Shown piece by piece: positions 33,340 to 42,375 of a DNA stretch of 64,000 nucleotides (position 1 is the stretch's first letter; every line of letters starts with the position of its first letter). The DNA is from CAYQLY01 sp964418605. GTDB lineage: Bacteria > Bacteroidota > Bacteroidia > Cytophagales > Cyclobacteriaceae. Position numbers and translations under genes: made by a program. The notes beneath the pieces were generated by a model that searched no databases, was not told the DNA's origin, and saw nothing but the letters and a program-made list of their open reading frames with translations. The stretch covers positions 186,001-250,000 of the forward strand of contig CAYQLY010000003.1 of the NCBI GenBank assembly GCA_964418605.1. Reading direction: 5' to 3'.

Positions 33340-35298
33340 ATGAAAACAATACACACAAAGAGATTTAAAAATGTACTGTCTATTATTGCATTAATAACAT
33401 TACATCATGCTGCGTTCAGCCAGTGGACAAAAACCGGAACGGATATTTACTACAACGATGGTAAAGTAGGAATTGGAACTAAAATTCCTGATGCTCCACT
33501 ACAACTTATTGGAGATATGATTCTTGGAAATGAAGAATTAGGTCAACGGTTTATACTTCATTCACGATCAGGGGCTTTAAAAAAGGGCGATTTTTTTCAA
33601 ATCACAAGCGATGACGCCAGCGGCAATTGGGAATGGAGCAAAGGGATAACCTTTATGCGCAATACGGGCAACGTAGGAATTGGAACAATTAATCCTAATT
33701 CAAAGTTAGATGTTAGGGGACGCATAAATACTTTTGAAATAGCATTTCGCAATGCTGATGGAGGTGATGATACCGATCCTTACCGTTTAAGAAAAGTACA
33801 AGATAGTTTAGATAATAATTGGTTGGAATTACAATTGAATGATAATTCAAATGAATCCTTTCGTATTTACGGAAATTCATGTGCAGGAAAAGAAGGTTGT
33901 TCTTCAGAGTATGGTGGATTATTATATCATTTTTTTGATACGGATGGCAATGCATATCATGCTGGCAAAGTAGGAATTGGAACAACTAAGCCTTCAGCAA
34001 AACTATCCGTTTTTGAATCAAATAAAGGATTGGAGTTTACGCCCTATTATGCACCACTGAATGGCAGTGTCATGGAAGCAATTGATAGAAACGGCAGCTT
34101 TGATCGCGTTGACTTTAACTTATATTTAGCAAATGCAAAAAGTAAAATAAAATTCTTTACTTATGGATCAGAGAGAATGCGAATCGACGAATCAGGTAAT
34201 GTCGGCATAGGCACCACCGATCCTAAAGACTTATTCGTTATTGGAGATGCTTATGCATTCCATTCCGGTGGCCATAAAATTATAGGCATTGGGTATTCAA
34301 TAGGTTCTGGTAAATCATTATATAATGGCTACGTAGGAGAAATGAGACTTGATCCGGTTAATGGTAAACTCACATTCGGTATATCATCAAAATCATATCT
34401 CAAAGGCGAGTCAGTAGGATTACCATACACTATGACTATAGATAAAACTGGAAATGTAGGAATAGGCAACACTAGTCCTACAGAAGCATTAGATGTTGCA
34501 GGCAATATAAAAACAAATGGAAGTATTACAATTGGCTCTAATGGAGGGAAATATACTGCAGGTTCCATTTTTTCAGATGGAAATTGGGGAATGATTTTTA
34601 GAGCTGCAAAAAAATCTCCTACCATTGCAAAATTCATGTGGGCAGATTATGACGATAAAGAGATAATGCGCATCACCAATGATAATGGCATAGGCATAGG
34701 CACCACTAACCCCGAAAATAGAGAAGGCTGGGAAAAAGTAGTTGAAATAGTTGGGAATGTCAACTCCAAACTTTTAGTCTCTTCTACTGCTGTTAAATCT
34801 GGGCTTTGGTCACACAGTTTAGGTTTTTATGGTGCTCCGGCCGGAGGAATAGTAGGGACATGGACCAATCATCCATTCTCAATTATAACTAATTCAACAT
34901 CACGACTAACCATCAATACCAATGGTCAAGTAATAATAGGTAACTCCTCAATAACTACACCAGGAAATTATAAATTATATGTTGAAGGAGGTATACTCAC
35001 AGAACGTGTAAAAGCAGCTGTTAAAACAAGTGCCAATTGGTCAGACTATGTATTTGCTCAGGATTACAGATTAATGTCGCTCTCCGATGTAGAAACATTT
35101 GTAAAAACAAACAAACACTTACCAGGTGTACCTTCGGCTGACGACGTGGTAAAAGATGGCATTGATATGGCCGCGATGGATGCTACCATCTTAAGTAAAG
35201 TAGAAGAACTCACCTTGTATGTCATTGAGTTAAAAAAAGAAATTGAACTACTTAAAAAAGAAAATGCCAAGCTAAATGCTTCAAGCTCTAAAAACTAA
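33340..35298 (+). CDS. Tail-fibre-like secreted protein with VGIGTTxP repeats
   Basis: 652 residues. A signal peptide (about 10-29, ending AAFSQ) is followed by six spaced copies of a GIGT-x-x-P motif (near 46, 111, 213, 290, 372 and 454). Each opens a short beta domain, for example NVGIGTTDPKD and NVGIGNTSPTEALDV. The C-terminus is LPGVPSADDVV, followed by a trimeric coiled coil (VEELTLYVIELKKEIELLKKENAKL). This layout is common in Bacteroidota tail-fibre-like and cell-surface fibre proteins. No S74 or T9SS domain is visible, so export beyond the periplasm is unexplained. It is 42 nt from a neighbouring gene only on the downstream side (20 nt before the metalloprotease), so the pair is likely one transcript. 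Confidence 0.75.
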   Translation: MKTIHTKRFKNVLSIIALITLHHAAFSQWTKTGTDIYYNDGKVGIGTKIPDAPLQLIGDMILGNEELGQRFILHSRSGALKKGDFFQITSDDASGNWEWSKGITFMRNTGNVGIGTINPNSKLDVRGRINTFEIAFRNADGGDDTDPYRLRKVQDSLDNNWLELQLNDNSNESFRIYGNSCAGKEGCSSEYGGLLYHFFDTDGNAYHAGKVGIGTTKPSAKLSVFESNKGLEFTPYYAPLNGSVMEAIDRNGSFDRVDFNLYLANAKSKIKFFTYGSERMRIDESGNVGIGTTDPKDLFVIGDAYAFHSGGHKIIGIGYSIGSGKSLYNGYVGEMRLDPVNGKLTFGISSKSYLKGESVGLPYTMTIDKTGNVGIGNTSPTEALDVAGNIKTNGSITIGSNGGKYTAGSIFSDGNWGMIFRAAKKSPTIAKFMWADYDDKEIMRITNDNGIGIGTTNPENREGWEKVVEIVGNVNSKLLVSSTAVKSGLWSHSLGFYGAPAGGIVGTWTNHPFSIITNSTSRLTINTNGQVIIGNSSITTPGNYKLYVEGGILTERVKAAVKTSANWSDYVFAQDYRLMSLSDVETFVKTNKHLPGVPSADDVVKDGIDMAAMDATILSKVEELTLYVIELKKEIELLKKENAKLNASSSKN

Positions 35299-35317
35299 CC
35301 ATTAAAATCATAGCACT

Positions 35318-37195
35318 ATGAAAAAGATAGTTTTAATGATGGGGCTTGTTGCATTAGGTATACTGCATACCAAAGCGCAATCTCCCATCCAACAACAAAT
35401 CGATGCCATTTCGCCCGATTTGTTTGTAAAAGCAAAAATGTTTTCTGTTATACCTGCTAATACGAATCAGGCAGCAACACTAAAGGAATACGTTAGTCGA
35501 TTTGCACTACTCCAAGTAGATGAGAACATATTGAAGCAACTCGCCCGTATGAAAGAAGATGCTTTAGAAATAGACATCCCTTTTGAAAACACCGTAGCAA
35601 CAGTGCAACTCATCAGAAGCAATGTCATCGATGCACAGACTGTTTTTACTTCACAAAGTGGCCAAGGGAAGCAACCCCTAACATACACCCCGGGTGCGTA
35701 CTATTATGGTGTAATTAAAAACCAACCCCATACCGTGGTTGCCATCAGCTTTTTTGATGACAACATCATTGGTGTAATAGCCAATGATAACGGTAATTAT
35801 GTGTTGGGAAAAAGAAATACCTCAGATACCCAAAGTAATGAATATCTCATTTATAATGATAAAGATTTGCTGATAAAAAATAACAATACTGTTTGTGGTA
35901 CAGACACTCGGTCATCAAGCATACCCGTTTTTCCACTCGACTCTTACACCTTAACAGGAACAAGTAACTGTGTTAAAGTATATATTGAAACCGATCAGCA
36001 GATATTTATCAATCAAGGAAGAAACACGACTCGTGTTATAAATTTTGTAACGGGCTTGTTTAATGTTGTTAGAACGCTTTATCAAAACGAGCGCATAAAT
36101 ACCAGCATATCACAGATAAATGTATGGACAACTCCGGATCCTTATATTGGCCTTACAAAGACAGAAGATGTTTTACCTGCTTTTGGTAGCGCCATGAGTA
36201 GCGGCTTTAATGGAGATTTAGCGCATCTCTTTTCTGCTAGTTATAGAGACGGAGGAAGAGGGCATTTAAATTCCTTATGTTTGACTGCTTCTAAGAGAGT
36301 AGCTGTAACCTCAGGCATGAGTAATACTATAGTCCCATTTCCAACATACTCTGAAGACGCAAATATAGTAACCCATGAAATGGGACATAATCTAGGATCA
36401 GACCACACACATGATTGTGTGTGGAATGGGGATGGTACAGCTATCGACGGCTGTGGTCCAAATGCCGGATATGCTCCAAAATCTCCCGGAGGATGTCCTA
36501 CAGCAGCAGAGCCTCCTAATGGTGGAACTATCATGAGCTATTGCTATCTTAGACCTGTAGGTGTAAATTTCAATAGAGGTTTTGGCAATCAACCTGGCTA
36601 CCTAATATCCATGAATGTATATCGTGCCTCCTGTTTATTATCTTGTTGTGCATCTGATCTTTCCATAACAGGTACATATAGCACATTTCTCACCGAATCT
36701 CAAACCTGGATCAAATCTTCAGGGCAAACAACTATACTCAATACAGCTAATGTACGGTTAGATGCTGATCCGTGGGGTGGCTATGTGGATCTCTATCCTA
36801 CAGCCGCTACTGATTTCTTTTTAGCTGCACCTGTTGGGGATGGTATGTTTATAGCACATCCATTTGATGGCTGTGGCTTAGCTATTCCAACGTTTTCACC
36901 AGATCGACTAGCTACGGCCAAGCTACTTGGGAAAAACGAAACGAAAGAAATACCATCGCTCACGATCTATCCCAACCCTACTACAGAATCTTTTACACTC
37001 ACGTATGGCACAGAAGATATAACCCATGCTACTATTCAAGTAACAACTATATTGGGAGATATAGAACCTGTAAGCATAAAAGAAGTAGATGCACAAACTA
37101 AAGAAATTACATTTACCAAACCAAAACCGGGGATATACCTATTACTACTCCATACGAACAACCTAACCAAACGAAAATTAATCATCGTTGAATAA
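35318..37195 (+). CDS. T9SS-exported zinc metalloprotease (M12-like)
   Basis: 625 residues. A signal peptide (about 1-20) precedes a propeptide-like region of about 190 residues. The catalytic domain carries the extended zinc motif HEMGHNLGSDH (His353, Glu354, His357, His363) followed by a THDC turn, and later TIMSYC, whose Met matches the Met-turn of metzincins. The last 75 residues are a type A sorting domain (IYPNPTTESFTL, ending KLIIVE) closely similar to that of the fibre protein at 31178-33229. It should be active at the cell surface or outside the cell, cleaving proteins. It follows the fibre-like gene by 19 nt. Confidence 0.88.
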   Translation: MKKIVLMMGLVALGILHTKAQSPIQQQIDAISPDLFVKAKMFSVIPANTNQAATLKEYVSRFALLQVDENILKQLARMKEDALEIDIPFENTVATVQLIRSNVIDAQTVFTSQSGQGKQPLTYTPGAYYYGVIKNQPHTVVAISFFDDNIIGVIANDNGNYVLGKRNTSDTQSNEYLIYNDKDLLIKNNNTVCGTDTRSSSIPVFPLDSYTLTGTSNCVKVYIETDQQIFINQGRNTTRVINFVTGLFNVVRTLYQNERINTSISQINVWTTPDPYIGLTKTEDVLPAFGSAMSSGFNGDLAHLFSASYRDGGRGHLNSLCLTASKRVAVTSGMSNTIVPFPTYSEDANIVTHEMGHNLGSDHTHDCVWNGDGTAIDGCGPNAGYAPKSPGGCPTAAEPPNGGTIMSYCYLRPVGVNFNRGFGNQPGYLISMNVYRASCLLSCCASDLSITGTYSTFLTESQTWIKSSGQTTILNTANVRLDADPWGGYVDLYPTAATDFFLAAPVGDGMFIAHPFDGCGLAIPTFSPDRLATAKLLGKNETKEIPSLTIYPNPTTESFTLTYGTEDITHATIQVTTILGDIEPVSIKEVDAQTKEITFTKPKPGIYLLLLHTNNLTKRKLIIVE

Positions 37196-37220
37196 GTAAC
37201 ACAGTATATCACTCACCCCC

Positions 37221-37251
37221 AAAAGCCATTCCTAAAAGAATGGCTTTTTTT
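37221..37251 (+). terminator. Terminator after the metalloprotease gene
   Basis: AAAAGCCATTC pairs with GAATGGCTTTT across a 6-nt loop and ends in seven Ts, a textbook rho-independent terminator. Confidence 0.9.
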
Positions 37252-37360
37252 GTAAAAAACCATAAAAGAAACTTTAAAAACTATATAAGTTTATAAAGTT
37301 TTTACACTTCATTTCATAAGAATTATAAAAAAATGACTAGCTAAATCCATGATAAGATTA

Positions 37361-37368
37361 TAAATTTG
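37361..37368 (+). promoter_or_regulatory. -7 element TAAATTTG of the fahA operon
   Basis: An exact TAnnTTTG, 28 nt before the GTG start of fahA. No clear TTTG is seen 19 nt upstream. Confidence 0.45.
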
Positions 37369-37395
37369 GTTTTTAAATAAATTAACCTTATACCT

Positions 37396-38670
37396 GTGCT
37401 CAACTCCAATAATCCCACCATCACATCCTGGGTAGAGATACCTCCCCAAAGTGATTTCCCTATTCAAAATTTACCATTTGGTATATTTAAAACTGCTAAT
37501 CGATCACCACGAGCCGGCGTAGCAATTGGTCATTTTATTGTAGACTTACATGAACTAGCACAGCTGGGTTATCTCGATAAAATAGATTCAACAACTACAT
37601 CTCTTTTTTCTCAGCCCTACCTTAATAGTTTTTTTTCAAGCGGACGATTAACCGTACGAAACGTACGCGAGCGCCTATCAGAAATTCTTAGACACGACAA
37701 TCCGGAATTACGTGATCATACAGCAAACAGAAAAAAAATTTTAGTTCCCTTGCACGATACTACATTATGCATGCCAATCAAAATAGGGAACTACACTGAT
37801 TTTTATTCCAGCATAGAACATGCATCAAATGTTGGAAAGCTATTTCGAGATCCTCAAAATCCATTGCTACCCAATTGGAAACACATGCCTATCGCCTACC
37901 ACGGACGAGCTTCATCTATTATTCTATCAGGAACTCCGATTCACCGTCCAAAAGGACAAACGAAAACGGATGAGCAAGTTAATCCCGTTTTTGGTCCTAC
38001 CAAAGCACTCGACTTTGAACTGGAGATGGCTTTTGTCATTGGTAAACCAAGCACATTAGGGCATTCTATTTCTGTACAAGAAGCAGAAGAACACATCGTT
38101 GGATTTATGTTGTTCAATGATTGGTCAGCGCGTGATATTCAACGATGGGAATATGTTCCTTTAGGTCCATTTCTAGGTAAAAATTTTGGATCTTCCATAT
38201 CACCATGGATCGTTACATTAGATGCATTAGAACCATATCGTGTAGAAGGACCTCAACAAGACATTCCTATCCTGCCCTATTTACAAGTAAATGGTAAAAA
38301 TAATTTTGACATTCAACTCGAAGTCATTATTCAACCAAAAGAAGGAGAAGAAATATCCATATGTCAAACAAATTTTAAAAACATATACTGGTCTATACAC
38401 CAACAGTTGGCACACCACACCATTAATGGATGTAATGTTGACACAGGTGATATCATGGCATCAGGAACGATCAGCGGCTCAGATGAAAAATCTTATGGAT
38501 CTATGCTTGAGCTTACCTGGAATGGGAAAAAGCCACTTTCTATGCCTGATGGAACCGAACGAAAATTCATCCAAGATGGTGATACGGTCATTATGCGTGG
38601 CTTCAGTATAAAAAATGGAGTTCGCATTGGTTTTGGTGAAGTCAGAAATACTATTTTACCCGCTCTTTAA
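37396..38670 (+). CDS. fahA: Fumarylacetoacetase
   Basis: 424 residues from a GTG start. An N-terminal SH3-like domain (FPIQNLPFGIFKTANRSPRAGVAIG) is followed by the catalytic FAH domain with DFYSSIEHASNVGKLFR, MPIAYHGRASSI, ALDFELEMAFVIG and GFMLFNDWSARDIQRWEYVPLGPFLGKNF, which contain the Asp/Glu metal ligands. It hydrolyses fumarylacetoacetate to fumarate and acetoacetate, the last step of tyrosine degradation. The stop overlaps the ATG of the aspartate kinase (TAATG). Other tyrosine-catabolism genes are not in the window. Confidence 0.95.
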   Translation: MLNSNNPTITSWVEIPPQSDFPIQNLPFGIFKTANRSPRAGVAIGHFIVDLHELAQLGYLDKIDSTTTSLFSQPYLNSFFSSGRLTVRNVRERLSEILRHDNPELRDHTANRKKILVPLHDTTLCMPIKIGNYTDFYSSIEHASNVGKLFRDPQNPLLPNWKHMPIAYHGRASSIILSGTPIHRPKGQTKTDEQVNPVFGPTKALDFELEMAFVIGKPSTLGHSISVQEAEEHIVGFMLFNDWSARDIQRWEYVPLGPFLGKNFGSSISPWIVTLDALEPYRVEGPQQDIPILPYLQVNGKNNFDIQLEVIIQPKEGEEISICQTNFKNIYWSIHQQLAHHTINGCNVDTGDIMASGTISGSDEKSYGSMLELTWNGKKPLSMPDGTERKFIQDGDTVIMRGFSIKNGVRIGFGEVRNTILPAL

Positions 38671-39944
38671 TGACCGCTATGAAAGTATTTAAATTTGGAG
38701 GAGCTTCAGTCAAAGATACTGCATCCGTTAAAAATGTAGCTGAAATTATACATCATCATGGCTCACCTACAAACCTCTTAGTCGTTGTTTCAGCAATGGG
38801 TAAGACGACTAATCTATTGGAAAAAATAGTAGAAGCCTTTCTTGAAAAAAAGGACCATACCGAATTAATAAATCAATTCAGCAACTACCACCTCGACATT
38901 GTCAACGAATTATTTCCATCACCACAATCTATAGAGGCTCAAATTAAAACATACGTAGAGGAGCTCAATCATTTGTTATACCGATGGAGCGAATCAGACA
39001 GCGATATGTTATATGATCAGGTGGTAAGTATAGGCGAACTCGTATCTTCATTAATCGTGTACACCTATTTACATGATGAAAAAAAAATACCTTGCACTTG
39101 GCTCGATGCACGAAGCTGTATTAAAACTGATAAAACATGGCGAGAAGGAAAAATAGATTGGACAAAGTCAACACAACAGGTTGAGCAACACGTGCTTCCA
39201 ATTTTAAAAAAGCAATTTATTATCACACAAGGATTTATTGGTCAGGCCTATTCTGGAGAAACAACAACACTGGGTCGAGAAGGATCTGATTACACAGCAG
39301 CTATTTTTGCACATATTCTTCATGCTGATTCAGTTACCATTTGGAAAGATGTACCTGGGGTACTCAATGCTGATCCTAAATTAGTCGAAAAAACTATTTT
39401 ATTCGATAAACTATCTTATGCCGAAGCTGCAGAGATGACTTATTATGGCGCGACCGTTATTCATCCTAAAACTATACGCCCACTTCAAGATAAGCATATC
39501 CCATTACATGTACGTTCTTTCATAAAACCCGATCAACCTGGAACAATAATAAGTAGTGTAGAAAGCAAACAAATTATACCTACCATCATTTTTAAACCCA
39601 ATCAACTTCTTATTTCATTTGATGTTAAAGATTTATATTTTATTCACGAAGATAAATTAGGAAAAATATTATACCAACTTGCATCACACGCGATCAGAGT
39701 CAATATGATGCAACATTCTGCTCTTTCATTTTCAGTCTGTGTAGACCAAAGCAATCGGATAAAAAAATGTTTACGTATACTAGAAGATGATTTTATAATT
39801 AAATTTAACGACAATTTAACATTACTCACCATACGCAACTATAATCAAGAACTCATCAATCAGTTGATACCTGATCCTAAACATATATTACTTGAACAAC
39901 GAACAAGACATACCATTCAACTCTTAATTAAGAAAAATACATAA
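38670..39944 (+). CDS. lysC: Aspartate kinase (monofunctional)
   Basis: 424 residues. The N-terminal MKVFKFGGASVKD at about 4-16 is the kinase KFGG motif, with VVVSAMGKTTN, DQVVSIGELVSS and TTLGREGSDYTAAIFA after it and the WKDVPGVLNADPKLV segment. Only a weak regulatory portion remains at the C-terminus (about 310-424), so ACT domains are not clearly visible. It phosphorylates aspartate for the lysine/threonine/methionine pathway. It is translationally coupled to fahA. Which ATG (38670 or 38679) is used is uncertain; the second gives the usual MKVFKFGG start. Confidence 0.9.
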   Translation: MTAMKVFKFGGASVKDTASVKNVAEIIHHHGSPTNLLVVVSAMGKTTNLLEKIVEAFLEKKDHTELINQFSNYHLDIVNELFPSPQSIEAQIKTYVEELNHLLYRWSESDSDMLYDQVVSIGELVSSLIVYTYLHDEKKIPCTWLDARSCIKTDKTWREGKIDWTKSTQQVEQHVLPILKKQFIITQGFIGQAYSGETTTLGREGSDYTAAIFAHILHADSVTIWKDVPGVLNADPKLVEKTILFDKLSYAEAAEMTYYGATVIHPKTIRPLQDKHIPLHVRSFIKPDQPGTIISSVESKQIIPTIIFKPNQLLISFDVKDLYFIHEDKLGKILYQLASHAIRVNMMQHSALSFSVCVDQSNRIKKCLRILEDDFIIKFNDNLTLLTIRNYNQELINQLIPDPKHILLEQRTRHTIQLLIKKNT

Positions 39945-39946
39945 CT

Positions 39947-41080
39947 GTGGAAATTTCCTTATTTTTTAATTCATTAGACGAATCCCTTACAAAAGAACTT
40001 TATGGAGATACACTTGGCTCGTCTATTGCGACTCATGTTCATCGTTTCCCAGATTGGGCCAATGCACATATCGCATTAATTGGTGTAGCGGAAGAACGTG
40101 GCACATCATCTAACCAAGGTACAAAAGAAGGACCAGATGTTATTCGGAAAAAATTATACCAACTAAAAAAATCAAATGCGCCTTATACCATTGTCGATCT
40201 TGGAAATTTAAGACTAGGTGTAACTTTAGATGAAACCTATTCGCGATTACGTGAGGTATGTGAAATACTTATGTTGTCAAATACCATCCCAATCATTATA
40301 GGCGGCTCACATGATTTAGATTATGGCCAATATATGGCCTATGAAAAATTAGAGCGCATGATCACCGTATTAAATATAGATGCTTTTTTAGATCTAGAGC
40401 AGAATACAGATCATCACCTCGCCCACACCTCTTATTTATTGACACATACCCCTAACTATCTTTTCAACTTTGCACAACTGGGTTATCAATCCTACCTTAA
40501 TACACCTGAACAAATTCTTACATTACAAAAATTTTCATTTGACCTCTACCGACTAGGCGAGATACGCGAGAATATTGAACACGCAGAGCCCATCATCCGA
40601 GATGCCGACATGGTTAGTTTTGATATCACAGCGGTTCAACTTACCAATGCACCTGGCAACTACAGAGCTCAACCCTTTGGTTTGAATGGAGAAGAAGCAT
40701 GCCAACTATCATGGTATGCAGGCATCAGTGATCGGGTATCATCGATAGGATTTTATGAGTACAATCCTTCTTTTGATCATCGCGAACAAACAGCTTCTCT
40801 CATTGCCACGATGATTTGGTATTTTATAGAAGGCTTTTATCAACGTAAAGGAAGTCGGAACTTTAAAGAAGCTGATTTTTTGAAATACCAAGTTACGTTC
40901 CCAGACCAAGATATGGAATTAGTCTTCTTAAAACATAAATGGAATGAAAAATGGTGGATGGAAGTAGCCACAGCCAGTGATGCTATTGCTGTGATTGCTT
41001 GCACTTACACAGACTACAAATTGGCTTTGGAAGGTATTTTACCAGACCGGTGGTTATCTTTTCAGAGTAAGCTACTCTAA
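39947..41080 (+). CDS. Arginase/formimidoylglutamase-family protein with an altered metal site
   Basis: 377 residues from a GTG two bases after the aspartate kinase stop. The ureohydrolase fold is clear: IALIGVAEERGTSSNQGTKEGPDVIR, GGSHD at 119-123, NIDAFLDLE at about 143-151 and SFDITAVQ at about 224-231. In classical arginases and formimidoylglutamases the last two read DxHxD and SxDxD. Here the His is Phe147 and the second Asp is Thr228, so two of the six manganese ligands look lost. Bacteroidota homologues are often annotated as formimidoylglutamase, but with this site an enzymatic role is uncertain. It is co-transcribed with fahA and lysC. Confidence 0.75.
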   Translation: MEISLFFNSLDESLTKELYGDTLGSSIATHVHRFPDWANAHIALIGVAEERGTSSNQGTKEGPDVIRKKLYQLKKSNAPYTIVDLGNLRLGVTLDETYSRLREVCEILMLSNTIPIIIGGSHDLDYGQYMAYEKLERMITVLNIDAFLDLEQNTDHHLAHTSYLLTHTPNYLFNFAQLGYQSYLNTPEQILTLQKFSFDLYRLGEIRENIEHAEPIIRDADMVSFDITAVQLTNAPGNYRAQPFGLNGEEACQLSWYAGISDRVSSIGFYEYNPSFDHREQTASLIATMIWYFIEGFYQRKGSRNFKEADFLKYQVTFPDQDMELVFLKHKWNEKWWMEVATASDAIAVIACTYTDYKLALEGILPDRWLSFQSKLL

Positions 41081-41138
41081 AAAATTATCTATACTTTTGT
41101 GTATACGGCTAAGTTAGCAACATAAATACTATACATTA

Positions 41139-41381
41139 ATGTTAGGAGGATTAGAAGTATTAGCATTAAGCGCTGTAATAGGTGGCATATCAGGCTATTT
41201 TTTCAAAAATAAAGAACAAAGTGCTTTAGGTAGCATCACTTTAGGATTATTTGGAGGTTTAATTACTACCTATTTATTAGCAACGTTTTTATTGACCTCC
41301 TATATCGCCATGCCATTTTATGGAATTTTGGGTTCTTGGTTATCTAATTACATTGCAAGAAAAATCAAGAAAAAAAATTAA
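41139..41381 (+). CDS. Small hydrophobic membrane protein
   Basis: 80 residues, mostly membrane. Three hydrophobic stretches (LEVLALSAVIGGISGYFF, ITLGLFGGLITTYLLATFLL and MPFYGILGSWLSNYI) contain glycine zippers and a basic C-terminal tail (ARKIKKKN). It resembles GlsB/YeaQ-type transglycosylase-associated membrane proteins in size and Gly pattern, but the similarity is loose. It follows the arginase-family gene by 58 nt. Confidence 0.5.
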   Translation: MLGGLEVLALSAVIGGISGYFFKNKEQSALGSITLGLFGGLITTYLLATFLLTSYIAMPFYGILGSWLSNYIARKIKKKN

Positions 41382-41402
41382 AAAAGATACTGAGATAACG
41401 CA

Positions 41403-42287
41403 CTATAATTTTCTAGCTACTCTAAATCCAATGTCATAGCCACGATAATCAGGAGAAACAGAATATCGATTAGAAGATCTCTGATCAGCCATTTTAGCAA
41501 ACCACCAGCCTCCACGTATTACACGCTGTGTACCAGTTTCAGGTCCTTTTGGATTAGGTTGACTTGCTTCAAGTTTAGAATAATATGCAGGATCATAAAA
41601 ATCATTACACCACTCCCACAAATTACCATGCATATCATATATGCCAAAACTGTTAGGTTGATAACTTCCTACAGGTGTAGTTTTGCCGACGGCATTACCA
41701 TAATTTGCTTCTGCAACTGTTATTGTATCTCTTCCTTGATTACCTATGGTATAAGGTTTAACTTGACCCGCACGGCAAGCATACTCCCATTCTGCTTCCG
41801 TAGGCAAGCGATATCCATTTTTAGTAAAATCACATGTTATAGTTGAACCTATAGAATAACAAGGTTGTAACCCTTCCTTCTTGCTTAACCAATTACAATA
41901 ATTAACCGCATCAACCCAACTAACATGCGGCATGGGATGATTATTGCCCAACCAAGTCATTTTCCCATCAGGCCAAGTAGGTGCATTAGCTACAACATCA
42001 TAATTATAGCCTGACATTTTTACAAATTGTTTAAACTCCCCTACAGTAACTTCATATTGACCTAAAGCAAAAGCATCTATTTTTATCTTATGAATCGGCA
42101 ACTCATCGCCCTGTACATATGGGTCATTTGGCTGGGCACCCATGTTATTAGTTGTGTCGGTTGAAGAAGGTATATATTTATAGCCAGCCGGTAGATCAGG
42201 GATTACTAATCTTGTTCTTCCACATCCAATTAATAAACTAAAAGAAAGGAATACAGTTATCTTAAAAAAAGCAAGTATATTATTCAT
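41403..42287 (-). CDS. SUMF1/formylglycine-generating-enzyme-like lipoprotein
   Basis: 294 residues. A lipoprotein signal with lipobox LLIGC (Cys22) precedes a SUMF1 (FGE-sulfatase) domain from about residue 60 to the end: KIKIDAFALGQYEVTVGEFKQF, PMPHVSWVDAVNYCNWLSKKEG, YRLPTEAEWEYACRAG, NSFGIYDMHGNLWEWCNDFYD and VIRGGWWF, ending SVSPDYRGYDIGFRVAR. This fold is used by GldJ/GldK-type proteins in Bacteroidota as well as by sulfatase-maturing enzymes. The copper-binding Cys pair of the enzymes is not evident, so a structural envelope role is likely (inference). Confidence 0.85.
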   Translation of the reverse strand: MNNILAFFKITVFLSFSLLIGCGRTRLVIPDLPAGYKYIPSSTDTTNNMGAQPNDPYVQGDELPIHKIKIDAFALGQYEVTVGEFKQFVKMSGYNYDVVANAPTWPDGKMTWLGNNHPMPHVSWVDAVNYCNWLSKKEGLQPCYSIGSTITCDFTKNGYRLPTEAEWEYACRAGQVKPYTIGNQGRDTITVAEANYGNAVGKTTPVGSYQPNSFGIYDMHGNLWEWCNDFYDPAYYSKLEASQPNPKGPETGTQRVIRGGWWFAKMADQRSSNRYSVSPDYRGYDIGFRVARKL

Positions 42288-42375
42288 AAACCATTTTTAT
42301 TTTTTTTAAAATCAGCAAAATTATTTGCCACAAATTTAATACATAAAAAAATTAACAATTTATAAAAAACCTCAT

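Noticed and set aside
31178..35298. Prophage tail region
   Set aside because: The tail-fibre-like proteins have Sec signals, one also carries a T9SS tag, and no capsid, terminase or integrase genes are nearby.
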